Shown here: piece after piece, positions 53,653 through 61,055 of the stretch | How positions within the stretch are numbered: position 1 is the first letter of the stretch | Layout: every line of letters begins with the position of its first letter | Assembly: GCA_903923135.1 (NCBI GenBank) | Contig: CAIXWN010000223.1 | Location: forward strand, 1-61,055 | Source: an uncultured Caulobacteraceae bacterium | Lineage (GTDB): Bacteria > Pseudomonadota > Alphaproteobacteria > Caulobacterales > Caulobacteraceae | Length of the DNA stretch: 61,055 nt | Direction: 5' to 3' | Program-made: the position numbers and the translations under genes | Notes under the pieces: model-generated | Databases searched by the model: none | Told to the model about the DNA's origin: nothing | Seen by the model: only the letters and a program-made list of their open reading frames with translations

Positions 53653-55211
53653 GACCGCCCGCCCGGGGGCGTCAGCGCCGCCAGCCGGGCCGCCAGGACC
53701 CGCCGGCGTTTCCAGGGACGCCAGGCGTCTCCAGGCCCGGTGGGGTCGCCAAGGTGGTGGGAGGCGATGAACGCGGCGAGTGGGCCAAGCGGCATGGGCT
53801 TCAGCGGGTTGAGGCGTCGGTAGCCCTGGCGCCTGAGCTGTTCGATGCCGGCGCCGACACCGCCCGCGGCGGCTATGGTCTGATCGACCAGGGCCGACGG
53901 GCAGCCCAGCCAGTGGGCCAGCAGGGTTGTTCGCAACGCGGCGATTGCCCTTCGGGACGGTGTGTCGTCCGGCGCCGCCTCCAGGGACAGGTCGCACTCG
54001 GTGTCGAAGCCGCCCGAGCGGTTGTTCAGGTTCGCCGAGCCGATCCGCAGCAGGGTGTCGTCGATGATCGACAGCTTGGCGTGCACGATGATCAGGCGGC
54101 CCTGCCCGGTCAGCGGGACGAAGGCGTGCAGGCGGCCATACCGGTCGGCGGCGGCCAGGCGGGCGAGGAAAGCCGACCGCGTGCGATCCATGGTCATGCG
54201 ATCGAACCAGCTCGCCGAGCGCGCCGCCGAGACCAGGACCACTTCCGGGCCTGCCGGTTCGGCGAGGCGCAGGGCCAGGGCTTCGGAGATGAGCGGCGAG
54301 GTGAAATACTGGTTCTCCAGATAGATGCAGCGCCCCGCGGACCGGATGGACTCCAGGTGCAGGTCCTCGCTCTCGCGCACCTCGGGCTCGCCATGCCAGG
54401 CCGGGGCTGTTCGCGAAACGCCGGCGCGCAAGCGCGTCAGTTGAGCCTCGACGTGGTCTGGCCAGGCGTCCCCGCCGGAGACCGGCGCCGCCGGCGGCCG
54501 CTCTCCGGTCGCCCTTCGCCAGCGTTCACGGAAAAGCTCGCCGAGCGCGCCGGCCACGGATCCGTCGACCATGCTCATCACCTCGTGGCGTGAGGCGAAG
54601 TCCTTGCTGCTGGCGGCGGATTCCTCGCGGCGGGGATCCTCATCCAGATGAGCGGCGGTGTCCCACCGGTCCGGGCCGATGTCGCCGCCGCCGCAGAACG
54701 CCAGGCTGTCGTCGATAATGACCATCTTCTGGTGGTGGCAGGCCCCGAGCGGCACCGTGGCGTCGAGGAGGAACCGCACGGGTGAACCGGCGAAGCAGGC
54801 CTTGGCGCGGTGGGGGAAGAAGCGCTGGGTGGCCGACACGGGGAGGGCGGACTTCCAGCACAGGATGCGGACGTCCAGGTCCTGTCGATCGTTGACCAGG
54901 GCCTTCAGGAAGGGCCCGATCCGGTCGGCATAGGGACCGCCGCCGCCGGGTTGCGGATCGAACAGTGTATCGGGGTCGAAAGCCCAGTTGAGCAGATGAA
55001 TGCTGGCGCGCGCCTTCAGCATCGCCGCCCTGACCGCCAGGAAGTAGTCCGCCATGTCGATCAGCAGGGCCGCGCGGTCGGCGCATTCAACGCGCCAGCA
55101 GGTCGAGCCGGCTTCCAGCAGCATTCTTTGATCCCCGTCGCTCGGCCAGAAACGTCCCCGGCCGGGGCTTGTTCCGACTGCCGCCAGCCCCATCTTCCGG
55201 TTCCGGGTCAT
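53649..55211 (-). CDS. Phospholipase D / cardiolipin synthase-like protein
   Basis: The 520-residue protein has two HKD motifs, ACHHQKMVIIDDSLAFCGGGDIG and IIVHAKLSIIDDTLLRIGSANLN. Each is followed by the Gly and Asn features of the PLD superfamily, and the active site is formed by both. With the overlapping EEP gene it matches the ClsB (YbhO)/YbhP arrangement, suggesting cardiolipin or phosphatidyl-alcohol synthesis or breakdown. It has no signal peptide or obvious membrane helix. The start could also be Met8, 21 bases later. It diverges from the DUF4112 gene. Confidence 0.88.
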   Translation of the reverse strand: MTRNRKMGLAAVGTSPGRGRFWPSDGDQRMLLEAGSTCWRVECADRAALLIDMADYFLAVRAAMLKARASIHLLNWAFDPDTLFDPQPGGGGPYADRIGPFLKALVNDRQDLDVRILCWKSALPVSATQRFFPHRAKACFAGSPVRFLLDATVPLGACHHQKMVIIDDSLAFCGGGDIGPDRWDTAAHLDEDPRREESAASSKDFASRHEVMSMVDGSVAGALGELFRERWRRATGERPPAAPVSGGDAWPDHVEAQLTRLRAGVSRTAPAWHGEPEVRESEDLHLESIRSAGRCIYLENQYFTSPLISEALALRLAEPAGPEVVLVSAARSASWFDRMTMDRTRSAFLARLAAADRYGRLHAFVPLTGQGRLIIVHAKLSIIDDTLLRIGSANLNNRSGGFDTECDLSLEAAPDDTPSRRAIAALRTTLLAHWLGCPSALVDQTIAAAGGVGAGIEQLRRQGYRRLNPLKPMPLGPLAAFIASHHLGDPTGPGDAWRPWKRRRVLAARLAALTPPGGRS

Positions 55212-55255
55212 CGACGCGCATCACAGCGCGGTCAGGCCGGTCTCAGGAGCAGACA

Positions 55256-55753
55256 ATGAGCCAGGCGCCAGACCTGCACAGACTGCGCCGCAGCGTCGCC
55301 TTCGTCGGCCGCCTGTCTGACGGCGTCCTGCGGCTGGGTCCGCTCAGCATCGGTCTCGACGGCGTGCTCAGCTGGATTCCCGGCGTCGGGGAAGCCTATG
55401 GCGCCGCCGCGGCGGTGTTCATGCTCGTCCAGGGTGCGCGCGGCGGCGTTCCGGTTCGCAGCCTGACCCTGTGCGCCGCCCTGATGTTCGGCCGCACGCT
55501 CGTCGCGGCCATCCCCGTGGCCGGTCCCGTTGTCGCCGACCTCTTCCTGGCGCACCGCTGGTCGGCCGGAATCATCGTCCGCGCTCTCGACCGCAGACTC
55601 GCCGGTCAGGGAGCCGGCCGCCAGTCGACCACGAACCGGCAGAACGGGTCGCCGGCCGCCGCGCAGTGGGTTTCCACCGCCCGGGCGCGGGGCGACACCA
55701 GTTCCTGGAAGAGGCGCTGGAAGACCGCCGCATGCCAGGCGCAGATCGGCTGA
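55256..55753 (+). CDS. DUF4112 family membrane protein
   Basis: The protein has up to 165 residues. The first 115 are DUF4112: RRSVAFVGRLSDGVLRLGPLSIGLDGVLSWIPGVGEAYG, a membrane helix and VAAIPVAGPVVADLFLAHRWSAGIIVRAL. The family is a small membrane protein of unknown function. The last 50 residues (from 55606) are Arg/Thr-rich and are read antisense to the end of bchJ, so they are probably a tail acquired by loss of an earlier stop. CAGGAG precedes ATG 55256. Confidence 0.8.
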   Translation: MSQAPDLHRLRRSVAFVGRLSDGVLRLGPLSIGLDGVLSWIPGVGEAYGAAAAVFMLVQGARGGVPVRSLTLCAALMFGRTLVAAIPVAGPVVADLFLAHRWSAGIIVRALDRRLAGQGAGRQSTTNRQNGSPAAAQWVSTARARGDTSSWKRRWKTAACQAQIG

Positions 55754-56256
55754 GGGCTTTGTTCGCCCGCGCAGAGCGGATTGCCCGTCAGGGTGAACAC
55801 GGTGGGTGAGCCGGCGCGGGCCTCGAACCGACTCGACCCGGCGAAGGTCCAGGCGTTGGCGCGGATGGCCCGCACGAGAATCTCCGCCGCCAGCCGGGGC
55901 GGCAGGATCTTCAGTACGGCCTGGGCGGGCTTCGGGATGCGATTGGCCAGCAGATAGTCCGCCGTCCGGCGACCCGCCTCGCTCATCAGCGCCACGGCCT
56001 CATGGGGAGTCAGTGAGGCGCGAACGCCGCGATGCAGGCGGGCGACCCGCCGCTCGTCGACCATCTGGCCCGGCGGCGCGTCCAGCCAGTCCGCTGCGCC
56101 GGCGGCGGCGAACAGGGTTTGCAGCCGATCGGCCATGCCACCGGCCCGCAACGCCTCGATCAGCTGCAGCACCGCATTGGGGCCGATCCTGGCGGCCTCG
56201 CCCGCTCCGGCGGCCGGGCCCGCCGGATCAATGATGGAGGTGGCCGACGGGCTCAT
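55606..56256 (-). CDS. bchJ: Bacteriochlorophyll 4-vinyl reductase
   Basis: The protein of about 216 residues has the BchJ/V4R pattern: [81 protein letters not shown] and LTGNPLCAG with Cys-rich ends ([12 protein letters not shown]). BchJ takes part in reducing the C8-vinyl group of chlorophyllide in bacteriochlorophyll synthesis or in channelling it. It follows bchE with a short overlap. ATG 56256 has GGAG five bases upstream; ATG 56277 would add 7 residues. Confidence 0.88.
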   Translation of the reverse strand: MSPSATSIIDPAGPAAGAGEAARIGPNAVLQLIEALRAGGMADRLQTLFAAAGAADWLDAPPGQMVDERRVARLHRGVRASLTPHEAVALMSEAGRRTADYLLANRIPKPAQAVLKILPPRLAAEILVRAIRANAWTFAGSSRFEARAGSPTVFTLTGNPLCAGEQSPQPICAWHAAVFQRLFQELVSPRARAVETHCAAAGDPFCRFVVDWRPAP

Positions 56257-57901
56257 CGAGCTCCAGTTCGTGGTCATGCTCGTGCGGCTCGGGGCTGCAG
56301 GCGGCGACGGTCGAGACCGGCGTCTTCCGGGCCGCCAGCGCCTTGGCCTTTCGGGTGTTGTCGGCGGCGACCTTCCAGTCGGACATGCCCGCCGGCGCCG
56401 GAGCGGTGTCGCCGCGCTGGTCGAAGTGGAAGTCCACGGTCTTCTTCGATTGGGGACCCCAGTAGCCGACCTTGCCCAGATCGTAGAACTTGCGCTGGAA
56501 GCCAGACTTCAGGAAGGCGTAGAGACACCCCAGAAGATAGCGGCGCCTCAGGCCCTTACCGTCCCAGGGATAGGAGAAGAACGCCTTGAACATATAGAAG
56601 CGGCGGTAGTTGTTCATTACCCTGTCGAGCAGTTCGCCGCGCTCCATCGCCTCGGGTTTGATGATCGGCGTGACGAAATTGTACTTGTCGAAATCGAAAA
56701 CCTCGACCTTGTCGCTCAGTTCCTTGAACAGGTTGGTGAACGGCCAGGGAGTGTACATCGACCAGTTGGCCAGATCGGGCTTCCAGTCCATGGCCATGCG
56801 ATAGGTCTCTTCCAGGGTCTCGGCGGTCTCGTTCTCCAGACCGACGATGAACTGGGCCTCCACAACGATGCCCGCATCGCGTAGCAGCTGGATCGCCTTC
56901 TTGTTGTCGGCGACCTTGGTCTCCTTGTTGAAGCGGTCGAGCTTGAGCTGGGCGGCCGCCTCCGTGCCGAGGGAGACGTGGATCAGCCCGGCCTTGCGAT
57001 AGAGCGGCAGCAGGGCCTCATCGCGCAGGATGTCGGTGACCCGGGTGTTGATTCCCCAGTTCACCTTTTCGGGCAGGCCGCGGGCGATCAGCTCCTCGCA
57101 GAACTGCACGAACTTCTTGCGGTTGATCGTGGGTTCCTCATCCGCGAGGATGAAAAACCGCACATCGTATGTCTTGTAGAGGTTCTCGATCTCGTCGACG
57201 ACCTTCTTGGGGTCGCGGATGCGATAGTCGCGCCAGAACTTCCATTGTGAACAGAACGAACAGGTGAAGGGGCAGCCCCGGGCCATGTTGGGGATGGCCA
57301 CGCGACGGTTCAGAGGAATGTACTTGTACTTGTCCCACTCCAGGATGCCCCAGTCGGCGTTGATGGAGTCGAGATCCTTGACGGTCGGGGCCGCCGGAGT
57401 CGCGACGACACGGCCGCTACCCTCTTCGTCGAGGCCCTCGATATAGGCGATGCCCTTGACCTGGTCGCGATCCTGCGGCCAGCGCCCCTCGTCGACGGTG
57501 CGCACCAGGTCGACGAGGATCTCCTCGCCTTCCCCGCGCGCGATAGCGTCGATCCACGGCGCCTCGGTCAGCACCTGCTGGTACATGAAGGTGGCGTGGA
57601 TGCCGCCGAGCACCGTGACGGCGTTCGGGTGCATCTCCTTGGCGATCTGGAGCAGGCGCTCGGCCTTGTAGATCGACGGGGTGATCGATGTGGCGCCGAC
57701 CACGTCGGGCTTTTCCTCGGCCAGGATGGCCCGCAGTTGGTCCTCCGACAGATCGTTGGTCATGGCGTCGATGAAACGCACGTCATCGTAACCGGCGCCC
57801 TTCAGCGATCCGGCCAGATAGGCGGCCCAGGCAGGGGGCCAGTTGCCGGCGATCTCGGCGCCGCCGGAATGGTAGTTCGGATGAATGAGCAGTATACGCA
57901 A
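56228..57901 (-). CDS. bchE: Anaerobic Mg-protoporphyrin IX monomethyl ester oxidative cyclase
   Basis: The 557-residue radical SAM/B12 enzyme forms the fifth ring of bacteriochlorophyll without oxygen. The N-terminal B12-binding-type domain shows [30 protein letters not shown] and [18 protein letters not shown]. The radical SAM core has [21 protein letters not shown] (CxxxCxxC). The end carries an unusual His/Glu-rich tail ([19 protein letters not shown]) overlapping the start of bchJ. The start is TTG 57901 with GGGGGAG eight bases before it. PpsR and FNR boxes lie just upstream, so expression should be low-oxygen and redox controlled. Confidence 0.95.
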   Translation of the reverse strand: MRILLIHPNYHSGGAEIAGNWPPAWAAYLAGSLKGAGYDDVRFIDAMTNDLSEDQLRAILAEEKPDVVGATSITPSIYKAERLLQIAKEMHPNAVTVLGGIHATFMYQQVLTEAPWIDAIARGEGEEILVDLVRTVDEGRWPQDRDQVKGIAYIEGLDEEGSGRVVATPAAPTVKDLDSINADWGILEWDKYKYIPLNRRVAIPNMARGCPFTCSFCSQWKFWRDYRIRDPKKVVDEIENLYKTYDVRFFILADEEPTINRKKFVQFCEELIARGLPEKVNWGINTRVTDILRDEALLPLYRKAGLIHVSLGTEAAAQLKLDRFNKETKVADNKKAIQLLRDAGIVVEAQFIVGLENETAETLEETYRMAMDWKPDLANWSMYTPWPFTNLFKELSDKVEVFDFDKYNFVTPIIKPEAMERGELLDRVMNNYRRFYMFKAFFSYPWDGKGLRRRYLLGCLYAFLKSGFQRKFYDLGKVGYWGPQSKKTVDFHFDQRGDTAPAPAGMSDWKVAADNTRKAKALAARKTPVSTVAACSPEPHEHDHELELDEPVGHLHH

Positions 57902-57918
57902 GGTGTGATCTCCCCCGT

Positions 57919-57938
57919 GTGTCCATTCAGGTTGACAC
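57919..57938. promoter_or_regulatory. PpsR/CrtJ-type repressor box upstream of bchE
   Basis: GTGTC (57919-57923), ten bases, then GACAC (57934-57938) contains the exact TGT-N12-ACA core (57920-57937) with the flanking bases also symmetric. This is the operator of the redox- and light-responsive repressor PpsR/CrtJ that controls bch genes. It lies 18 bases before the bchE start codon, where binding would block transcription. Confidence 0.75.
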
Positions 57939-57955
57939 CACGAGGCGTCAGGGCC

Positions 57956-57969
57956 TTGATCTGGATCAA
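57956..57969. promoter_or_regulatory. FNR/FixK-type box upstream of bchE and the divergent gene
   Basis: TTGATCTGGATCAA is a perfect TTGAT-N4-ATCAA, the binding site of FNR/FnrL/FixK oxygen sensors. It lies 55 bases from the bchE start and 88 from the start of the divergent membrane protein. FnrL control of bchE is known in Rhodobacter. I found no other full match in the window. Confidence 0.8.
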
Positions 57970-58057
57970 GAGGGCGATGCGCGGTAGGTGGTCGGCGTCT
58001 TCCGACGCGCGCAGTCCCCCGGTTGGGGGCGGCGGCTGAGGCGAGAGGAACTTGAAC

Positions 58058-58390
58058 GTGCTGTCACTTGACGAATTCCAGGCCCTGATCATCGCCGCCG
58101 GGGCCAGCATGATCCACAACTATCCGGTGCTGGAAGCCATCGTCATCCTGCCGCTGCTGTTCCGGAATTTCGCCTGGTCGGTGATCGGCTGTTCGCTGGC
58201 GGTGATCGTCACGTTCGTCCCCCAGTTGAAAGGGGACTTCTCGGTCAACAGTCTCATGGACCCGAAACACCTGGCCAGCGTGTCCTTCCAGGTGCTCGTC
58301 GCGGTGATGTTCGCCGCCATGGTGTTCTTCATCAAGAACTCGGTGGTCCAGACGTTTTGGCCCGCCAAGTCCGAGGATCCTGCGGCGTAG
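58058..58390 (+). CDS. Unrecognised small membrane protein divergent from bchE
   Basis: The 110-residue protein has three likely membrane segments: around [28 protein letters not shown] and [18 protein letters not shown], with [24 protein letters not shown] before the first. I do not recognise it. The sequence looks conserved-protein-like (few low-complexity runs, regular polar turns). AGAGGA lies eight bases before GTG 58058; TTG 58052 is an alternative. It shares the bchE regulatory region, so co-regulation with photosynthesis genes is plausible. Confidence 0.7.
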   Translation: MLSLDEFQALIIAAGASMIHNYPVLEAIVILPLLFRNFAWSVIGCSLAVIVTFVPQLKGDFSVNSLMDPKHLASVSFQVLVAVMFAAMVFFIKNSVVQTFWPAKSEDPAA

Positions 58391-58461
58391 TTGGGCCCGG
58401 CGCTGCCGGAGGCCGTTCCGGTCCCCCGCGCCGTCGGTCGACGGGGCGGGGGGAACCGGCC

Positions 58462-59595
58462 TCAGGCCGTTGCGGGAACGCCCCGCCTTCGGGCCCGCAG
58501 CACCGCTCCAACGGCGGTCAGGCCGATCAGCATCAGGCCCCAGGCGGCCGGCTCCGGCACCGCCCCGCCGCCGCCCCCGCCCCCGCCGCCGGCAGGAGCC
58601 GCGAAATTCAGGGCGGCGTTCTGCGCGCCGATGAAGGTGCCCAGCTCGCCCGGCCCCGGGGAGCTGTCACTCACCGACGGCAACGCCTCGTGGTCCACCG
58701 GGTTGTACTCGCCGGTATAGCTGTAGAATTCGTACCGCCTCAGAATGGACTGGGCGTTGGCCCCTACGCCGCCGCCGCCGCCGTTCTCGAGCACGCCCGC
58801 CGCCGGGTTGCCCGGGTCGGTCTGCAGCAGTTGCCATTCGATTTCGGTGTTCTGCTCGGCCTGTTGAACCAGGTTGTTGTCGCCGACCAGCTGATACAGA
58901 CCGACCTGCCCCTCGACTTCGGTGGTGAACACCTTCACCCAGATCGCCGTGCCGAACTGGGGTTCCGGGGCGTTGTAGTCCGGCGGAGGCGCGACGATCT
59001 GGGCGACGACCACCGGCGGCGGGGCCGGGTTGCCCGGGGCGGGCGCCTGGGGCGTCACGGTCCAGGTCGGCGCCAGAACATTGGAGGCGGCGTTGACCAG
59101 GCTTGACGAACCGGGGGCGCTTTCGACCAGCCAGCTGTAGCTGGTGCTGGAGGGATTTGCCGCCAGACCGACACCGAAATGATCGCAGGGCGTGCTGGGG
59201 CCATAGCCTGATCCGCCGCCGGTCCAGCAGCTCTCGCCGGGGGTGCTGTATACGCCGGACGGCGTGCCGACCCAGCCGGCCTGGGCGCCGCTGAGATCGG
59301 CCAGATAGACGATTCTGACGCCGAACACGCTGCCGTTGGAATAGTCCGTGATGGTCGGAGATCCGTACCGTTCAACCGTCGTCGGGAACCCGCGGCCGGC
59401 GCCGCCGAAGGTGTCGGTCACGTCGCTGGCGTGAATCCCCTCGAGGTCGATCTCAAAGCCGTGGGCCACGCTTCCGGTGTCGTTGACGGCGTCGAAATTG
59501 CCGAGAGAGCCGAATATGGACGTCGCGGCCGCGAGGCCGGGTGAAAAGAGCAGGACGGCGGTCGAGGCCATCAGGGTGTATCGGTTCGTCGCCAC
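58462..59595 (-). CDS. PEPxxWA-CTERM sorting-domain protein, second copy
   Basis: The 377-residue exported protein has a signal peptide (MASTAVLLFSPGLAAA), a beta-rich body and a C-terminal tail VPEPAAWGLMLIGLTAVGA followed by LRARRR, the PEPxxWA motif, helix and basic end. A run of nine glycines lies before the tail, and Pro-rich linkers (APAPGNPAPPP) lie in the middle. The start is GTG 59595 with AAGGAG seven bases upstream; the frame continues to TTG 59619. Surface attachment through an exosortase-like system is expected; none is encoded here. Confidence 0.85.
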   Translation of the reverse strand: MATNRYTLMASTAVLLFSPGLAAATSIFGSLGNFDAVNDTGSVAHGFEIDLEGIHASDVTDTFGGAGRGFPTTVERYGSPTITDYSNGSVFGVRIVYLADLSGAQAGWVGTPSGVYSTPGESCWTGGGSGYGPSTPCDHFGVGLAANPSSTSYSWLVESAPGSSSLVNAASNVLAPTWTVTPQAPAPGNPAPPPVVVAQIVAPPPDYNAPEPQFGTAIWVKVFTTEVEGQVGLYQLVGDNNLVQQAEQNTEIEWQLLQTDPGNPAAGVLENGGGGGVGANAQSILRRYEFYSYTGEYNPVDHEALPSVSDSSPGPGELGTFIGAQNAALNFAAPAGGGGGGGGGAVPEPAAWGLMLIGLTAVGAVLRARRRGVPATA

Positions 59596-59841
59596 GGTCT
59601 CACTCCTTGCAATGGGCAATTCCCCGCCCTCCGATGGTCCGGGGTTCGAAAGCTCGCCTTGTTTCGGCCATACTGAATTGCGGGCGTGTTACATTGATTC
59701 GGGACAAAAAGCCTTTGATCGCCCGGGTCTCCTCATCCGCCGCAACCGGCCTTACAAACGGCGCTCTGGTCGGCCAGAAGGTCTCACTGAACGCCCGTGC
59801 GGGCCTCACGTCGCGCGTCGCGCCGGAACGGATCGCCCATC

Positions 59842-61055
59842 ATGACAAGACCACCCGCCCATCGACGCCCTGCGGAGATCTTCGGCGAGCCCGTGGAATT
59901 GACGGTGGAGTCCGTCGGCGCCCAGGGTGACGGAGTCTGCGGCCGGAGTTTCGCCCCGCTGACCCTGCCGGGCGAGCGGCTCCTGGCCCGCTGCTCGGGC
60001 GACCGGGCCGAAGTGACGGAGATTCTGCAGGTCAGCCCTGACCGGGTCGACCCGCCCTGCCGGCATTTCGGTGAGTGCGGCGGCTGCGCCCTGCAGCACT
60101 GGGCGACGGCGCCCTACCTGGCCTGGAAGGTCGAGCAGATCCGCCTCGCCCTGGGCTGGGTCAATGTCGAGACCGATATCCTGCCGCCGTTCGCCGCACC
60201 CGCCGGGTCGCGCCGGCGGCTCGCCTTGCATGCCAGGCGGGAGGGGCGGGCGGTGGTGCTGGGATTCAAGGCGCGGCGCTCGTGGCGACTGGCGGCGATC
60301 GACTCCTGCGTCATCGCTGATCCCCGACTCATTGAGGCGCTTCCGGCGCTGCGCCGGATCGCCGAGCCGTTCCTCGAGCATCCCAAGTCCGCGCCCACCC
60401 TACACGTCACGCTCACCCTGACGGGCCTGGATATCGACGTCACCGGGGTCGAGCGGCGCAGCGGCGGCCTGTCGGCGGATGCCCGGATGCGCGCGGCCCG
60501 GGCCGCGGCCGAGGCGGACGCGGCCCGGGTCACCCTGGCCTCCGAGGTCATCTATGAGGCCCGGCCGGCCCGGGTCCGTATGGGCGCCGCGACCGTGTCT
60601 TTGCCGCCCGGAGCCTTTCTCCAGGCGGTCCCGCAGGCGGAAGCGGCTATGGCCGCCTTCGCCGTCGAGGCGGCCGCCGGCGCCCGCCGCATCGCCGACC
60701 TCTACTGCGGCGCGGGAGCGTTCACCTTCCCTCTGGCCGCCATCGCACCGGTCGTGGCCGCCGACTCAGCCGCCGGCGCCGTGGCGGCGCTGATGTCGGC
60801 CACGGCCACGGCGCCCGGGTTGAAGACCATCGCCGCCCAGGCGCGCGATCTCGACCGCCGCCCGATGCTCGCCCAGGACCTGAAGGCTATTGATGTCGTG
60901 CTTTTCGATCCGCCCCGCGCCGGGGCGGCCGTTCAGTGCGGCGAGATCGGCCGTTCGGGGGCGGGGCGGGTGATTGGCGTGTCGTGCAACCCAGCCACCT
61001 TCGCCCGTGACGCCAGAGCGCTCATCGATGCGGGTTTCACCCTCGACCGCGTCCT
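59842..61055 (+). CDS. RumA/TrmA-type RNA (uracil-5-)-methyltransferase, 3' truncated
   Basis: The 404 residues before the window edge show a TRAM-like N-terminus (PVELTVESVGAQGDGV), four cysteines in CRHFGECGGC then a later C that bind a 4Fe-4S cluster in RumA, FLQAVPQAEAAM, the SAM motif IADLYCGAGAFTFPLA, VVLFDPPRAGA and the catalytic GVSCNPATFARDAR. It makes 5-methyluridine in 23S rRNA or tRNA; which one cannot be said. ATG 59842 is preceded by a 246-base gap after the PEPxxWA start with no clear promoter. Confidence 0.88.
   Translation, partial: MTRPPAHRRPAEIFGEPVELTVESVGAQGDGVCGRSFAPLTLPGERLLARCSGDRAEVTEILQVSPDRVDPPCRHFGECGGCALQHWATAPYLAWKVEQIRLALGWVNVETDILPPFAAPAGSRRRLALHARREGRAVVLGFKARRSWRLAAIDSCVIADPRLIEALPALRRIAEPFLEHPKSAPTLHVTLTLTGLDIDVTGVERRSGGLSADARMRAARAAAEADAARVTLASEVIYEARPARVRMGAATVSLPPGAFLQAVPQAEAAMAAFAVEAAAGARRIADLYCGAGAFTFPLAAIAPVVAADSAAGAVAALMSATATAPGLKTIAAQARDLDRRPMLAQDLKAIDVVLFDPPRAGAAVQCGEIGRSGAGRVIGVSCNPATFARDARALIDAGFTLDRV

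Noticed and set aside
58560-58600. CCGCCGCCCCCGCC run as a simple-sequence repeat or phase-variable tract
   Set aside because: It encodes the polyglycine linker before the PEPxxWA tail; units are mixed and not a clean homopolymer.
1-61055. Prophage, insertion sequence, integron or CRISPR locus
   Set aside because: No integrase, transposase, phage structural gene, cas gene or regular repeat array was seen. Apart from the small REP-like elements the window looks like ordinary chromosome.

Overview
This is high-GC alphaproteobacterial DNA, most likely from a member of the Caulobacteraceae (Caulobacter/Phenylobacterium/Brevundimonas group). The best evidence is the block at 31046-36551: a Pcm-like protein, a TolC/RsaF-type outer membrane protein, the polar organiser PopZ and ValS. 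As I recall, this is the gene order around popZ in Caulobacter crescentus. One perfect CtrA-type box, an alphaproteobacterial DksA variant and two PEPxxWA-CTERM proteins fit this. The pair bchE-bchJ near the right end implies a bacteriochlorophyll-making relative, although no puf, crt or other bch genes lie in the window.

Left part (1-17800): the start of an OprB-like porin; a ParB-like protein; a GNAT acetyltransferase; a coupled DUF969-DUF979-DUF2891 operon (a putative 5-oxoproline transporter plus a partner of unknown role); an aldolase/short-chain dehydrogenase fusion; a secreted 3D-domain protein; an S1/P1 nuclease behind a CtrA-type box; folD and an overlapping NUDIX gene; a four-gene Mla-type lipid transport operon; pyruvate kinase; and a secreted M28 peptidase.

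Middle (17801-42825): dksA; a large SLOG/SLATT-like four-TM protein; NAD synthetase; a LOG-family protein; a lipoprotein; an Atm1-type ABC exporter; a VOC enzyme; an alpha/beta hydrolase; tRNA-Asn; a PEPxxWA protein; a NatAB-type ABC exporter; tRNA-Cys; the pcm-like/tolC/popZ/valS block; and a mannose-centred set (manA, a GT4 fusion protein and GH130). manA and the GT4 gene diverge from a region carrying a 20-bp inverted repeat. A patatin lipoprotein follows.

Right part (43031-61055): a huge CheB-CheR-PAS-histidine kinase-REC-REC-HTH gene cut by one in-frame amber codon; an acyl-CoA synthetase; a degenerate RNase H-like protein; a quinone reductase; a YXWGXW protein; small stress and membrane proteins; a PLD/EEP pair resembling E. 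coli clsB-ybhP; DUF4112; and bchJ and bchE. The bchE promoter has a perfect PpsR/CrtJ box and a perfect FNR box and is shared with a divergent, unrecognised 110-residue membrane protein. A second PEPxxWA protein and a truncated RumA/TrmA-type RNA methyltransferase close the window.

Many genes are tightly packed with ATGA, TGATG or GTGA overlaps, pointing to translational coupling. No insertion sequence, prophage, integrase or CRISPR array was seen.
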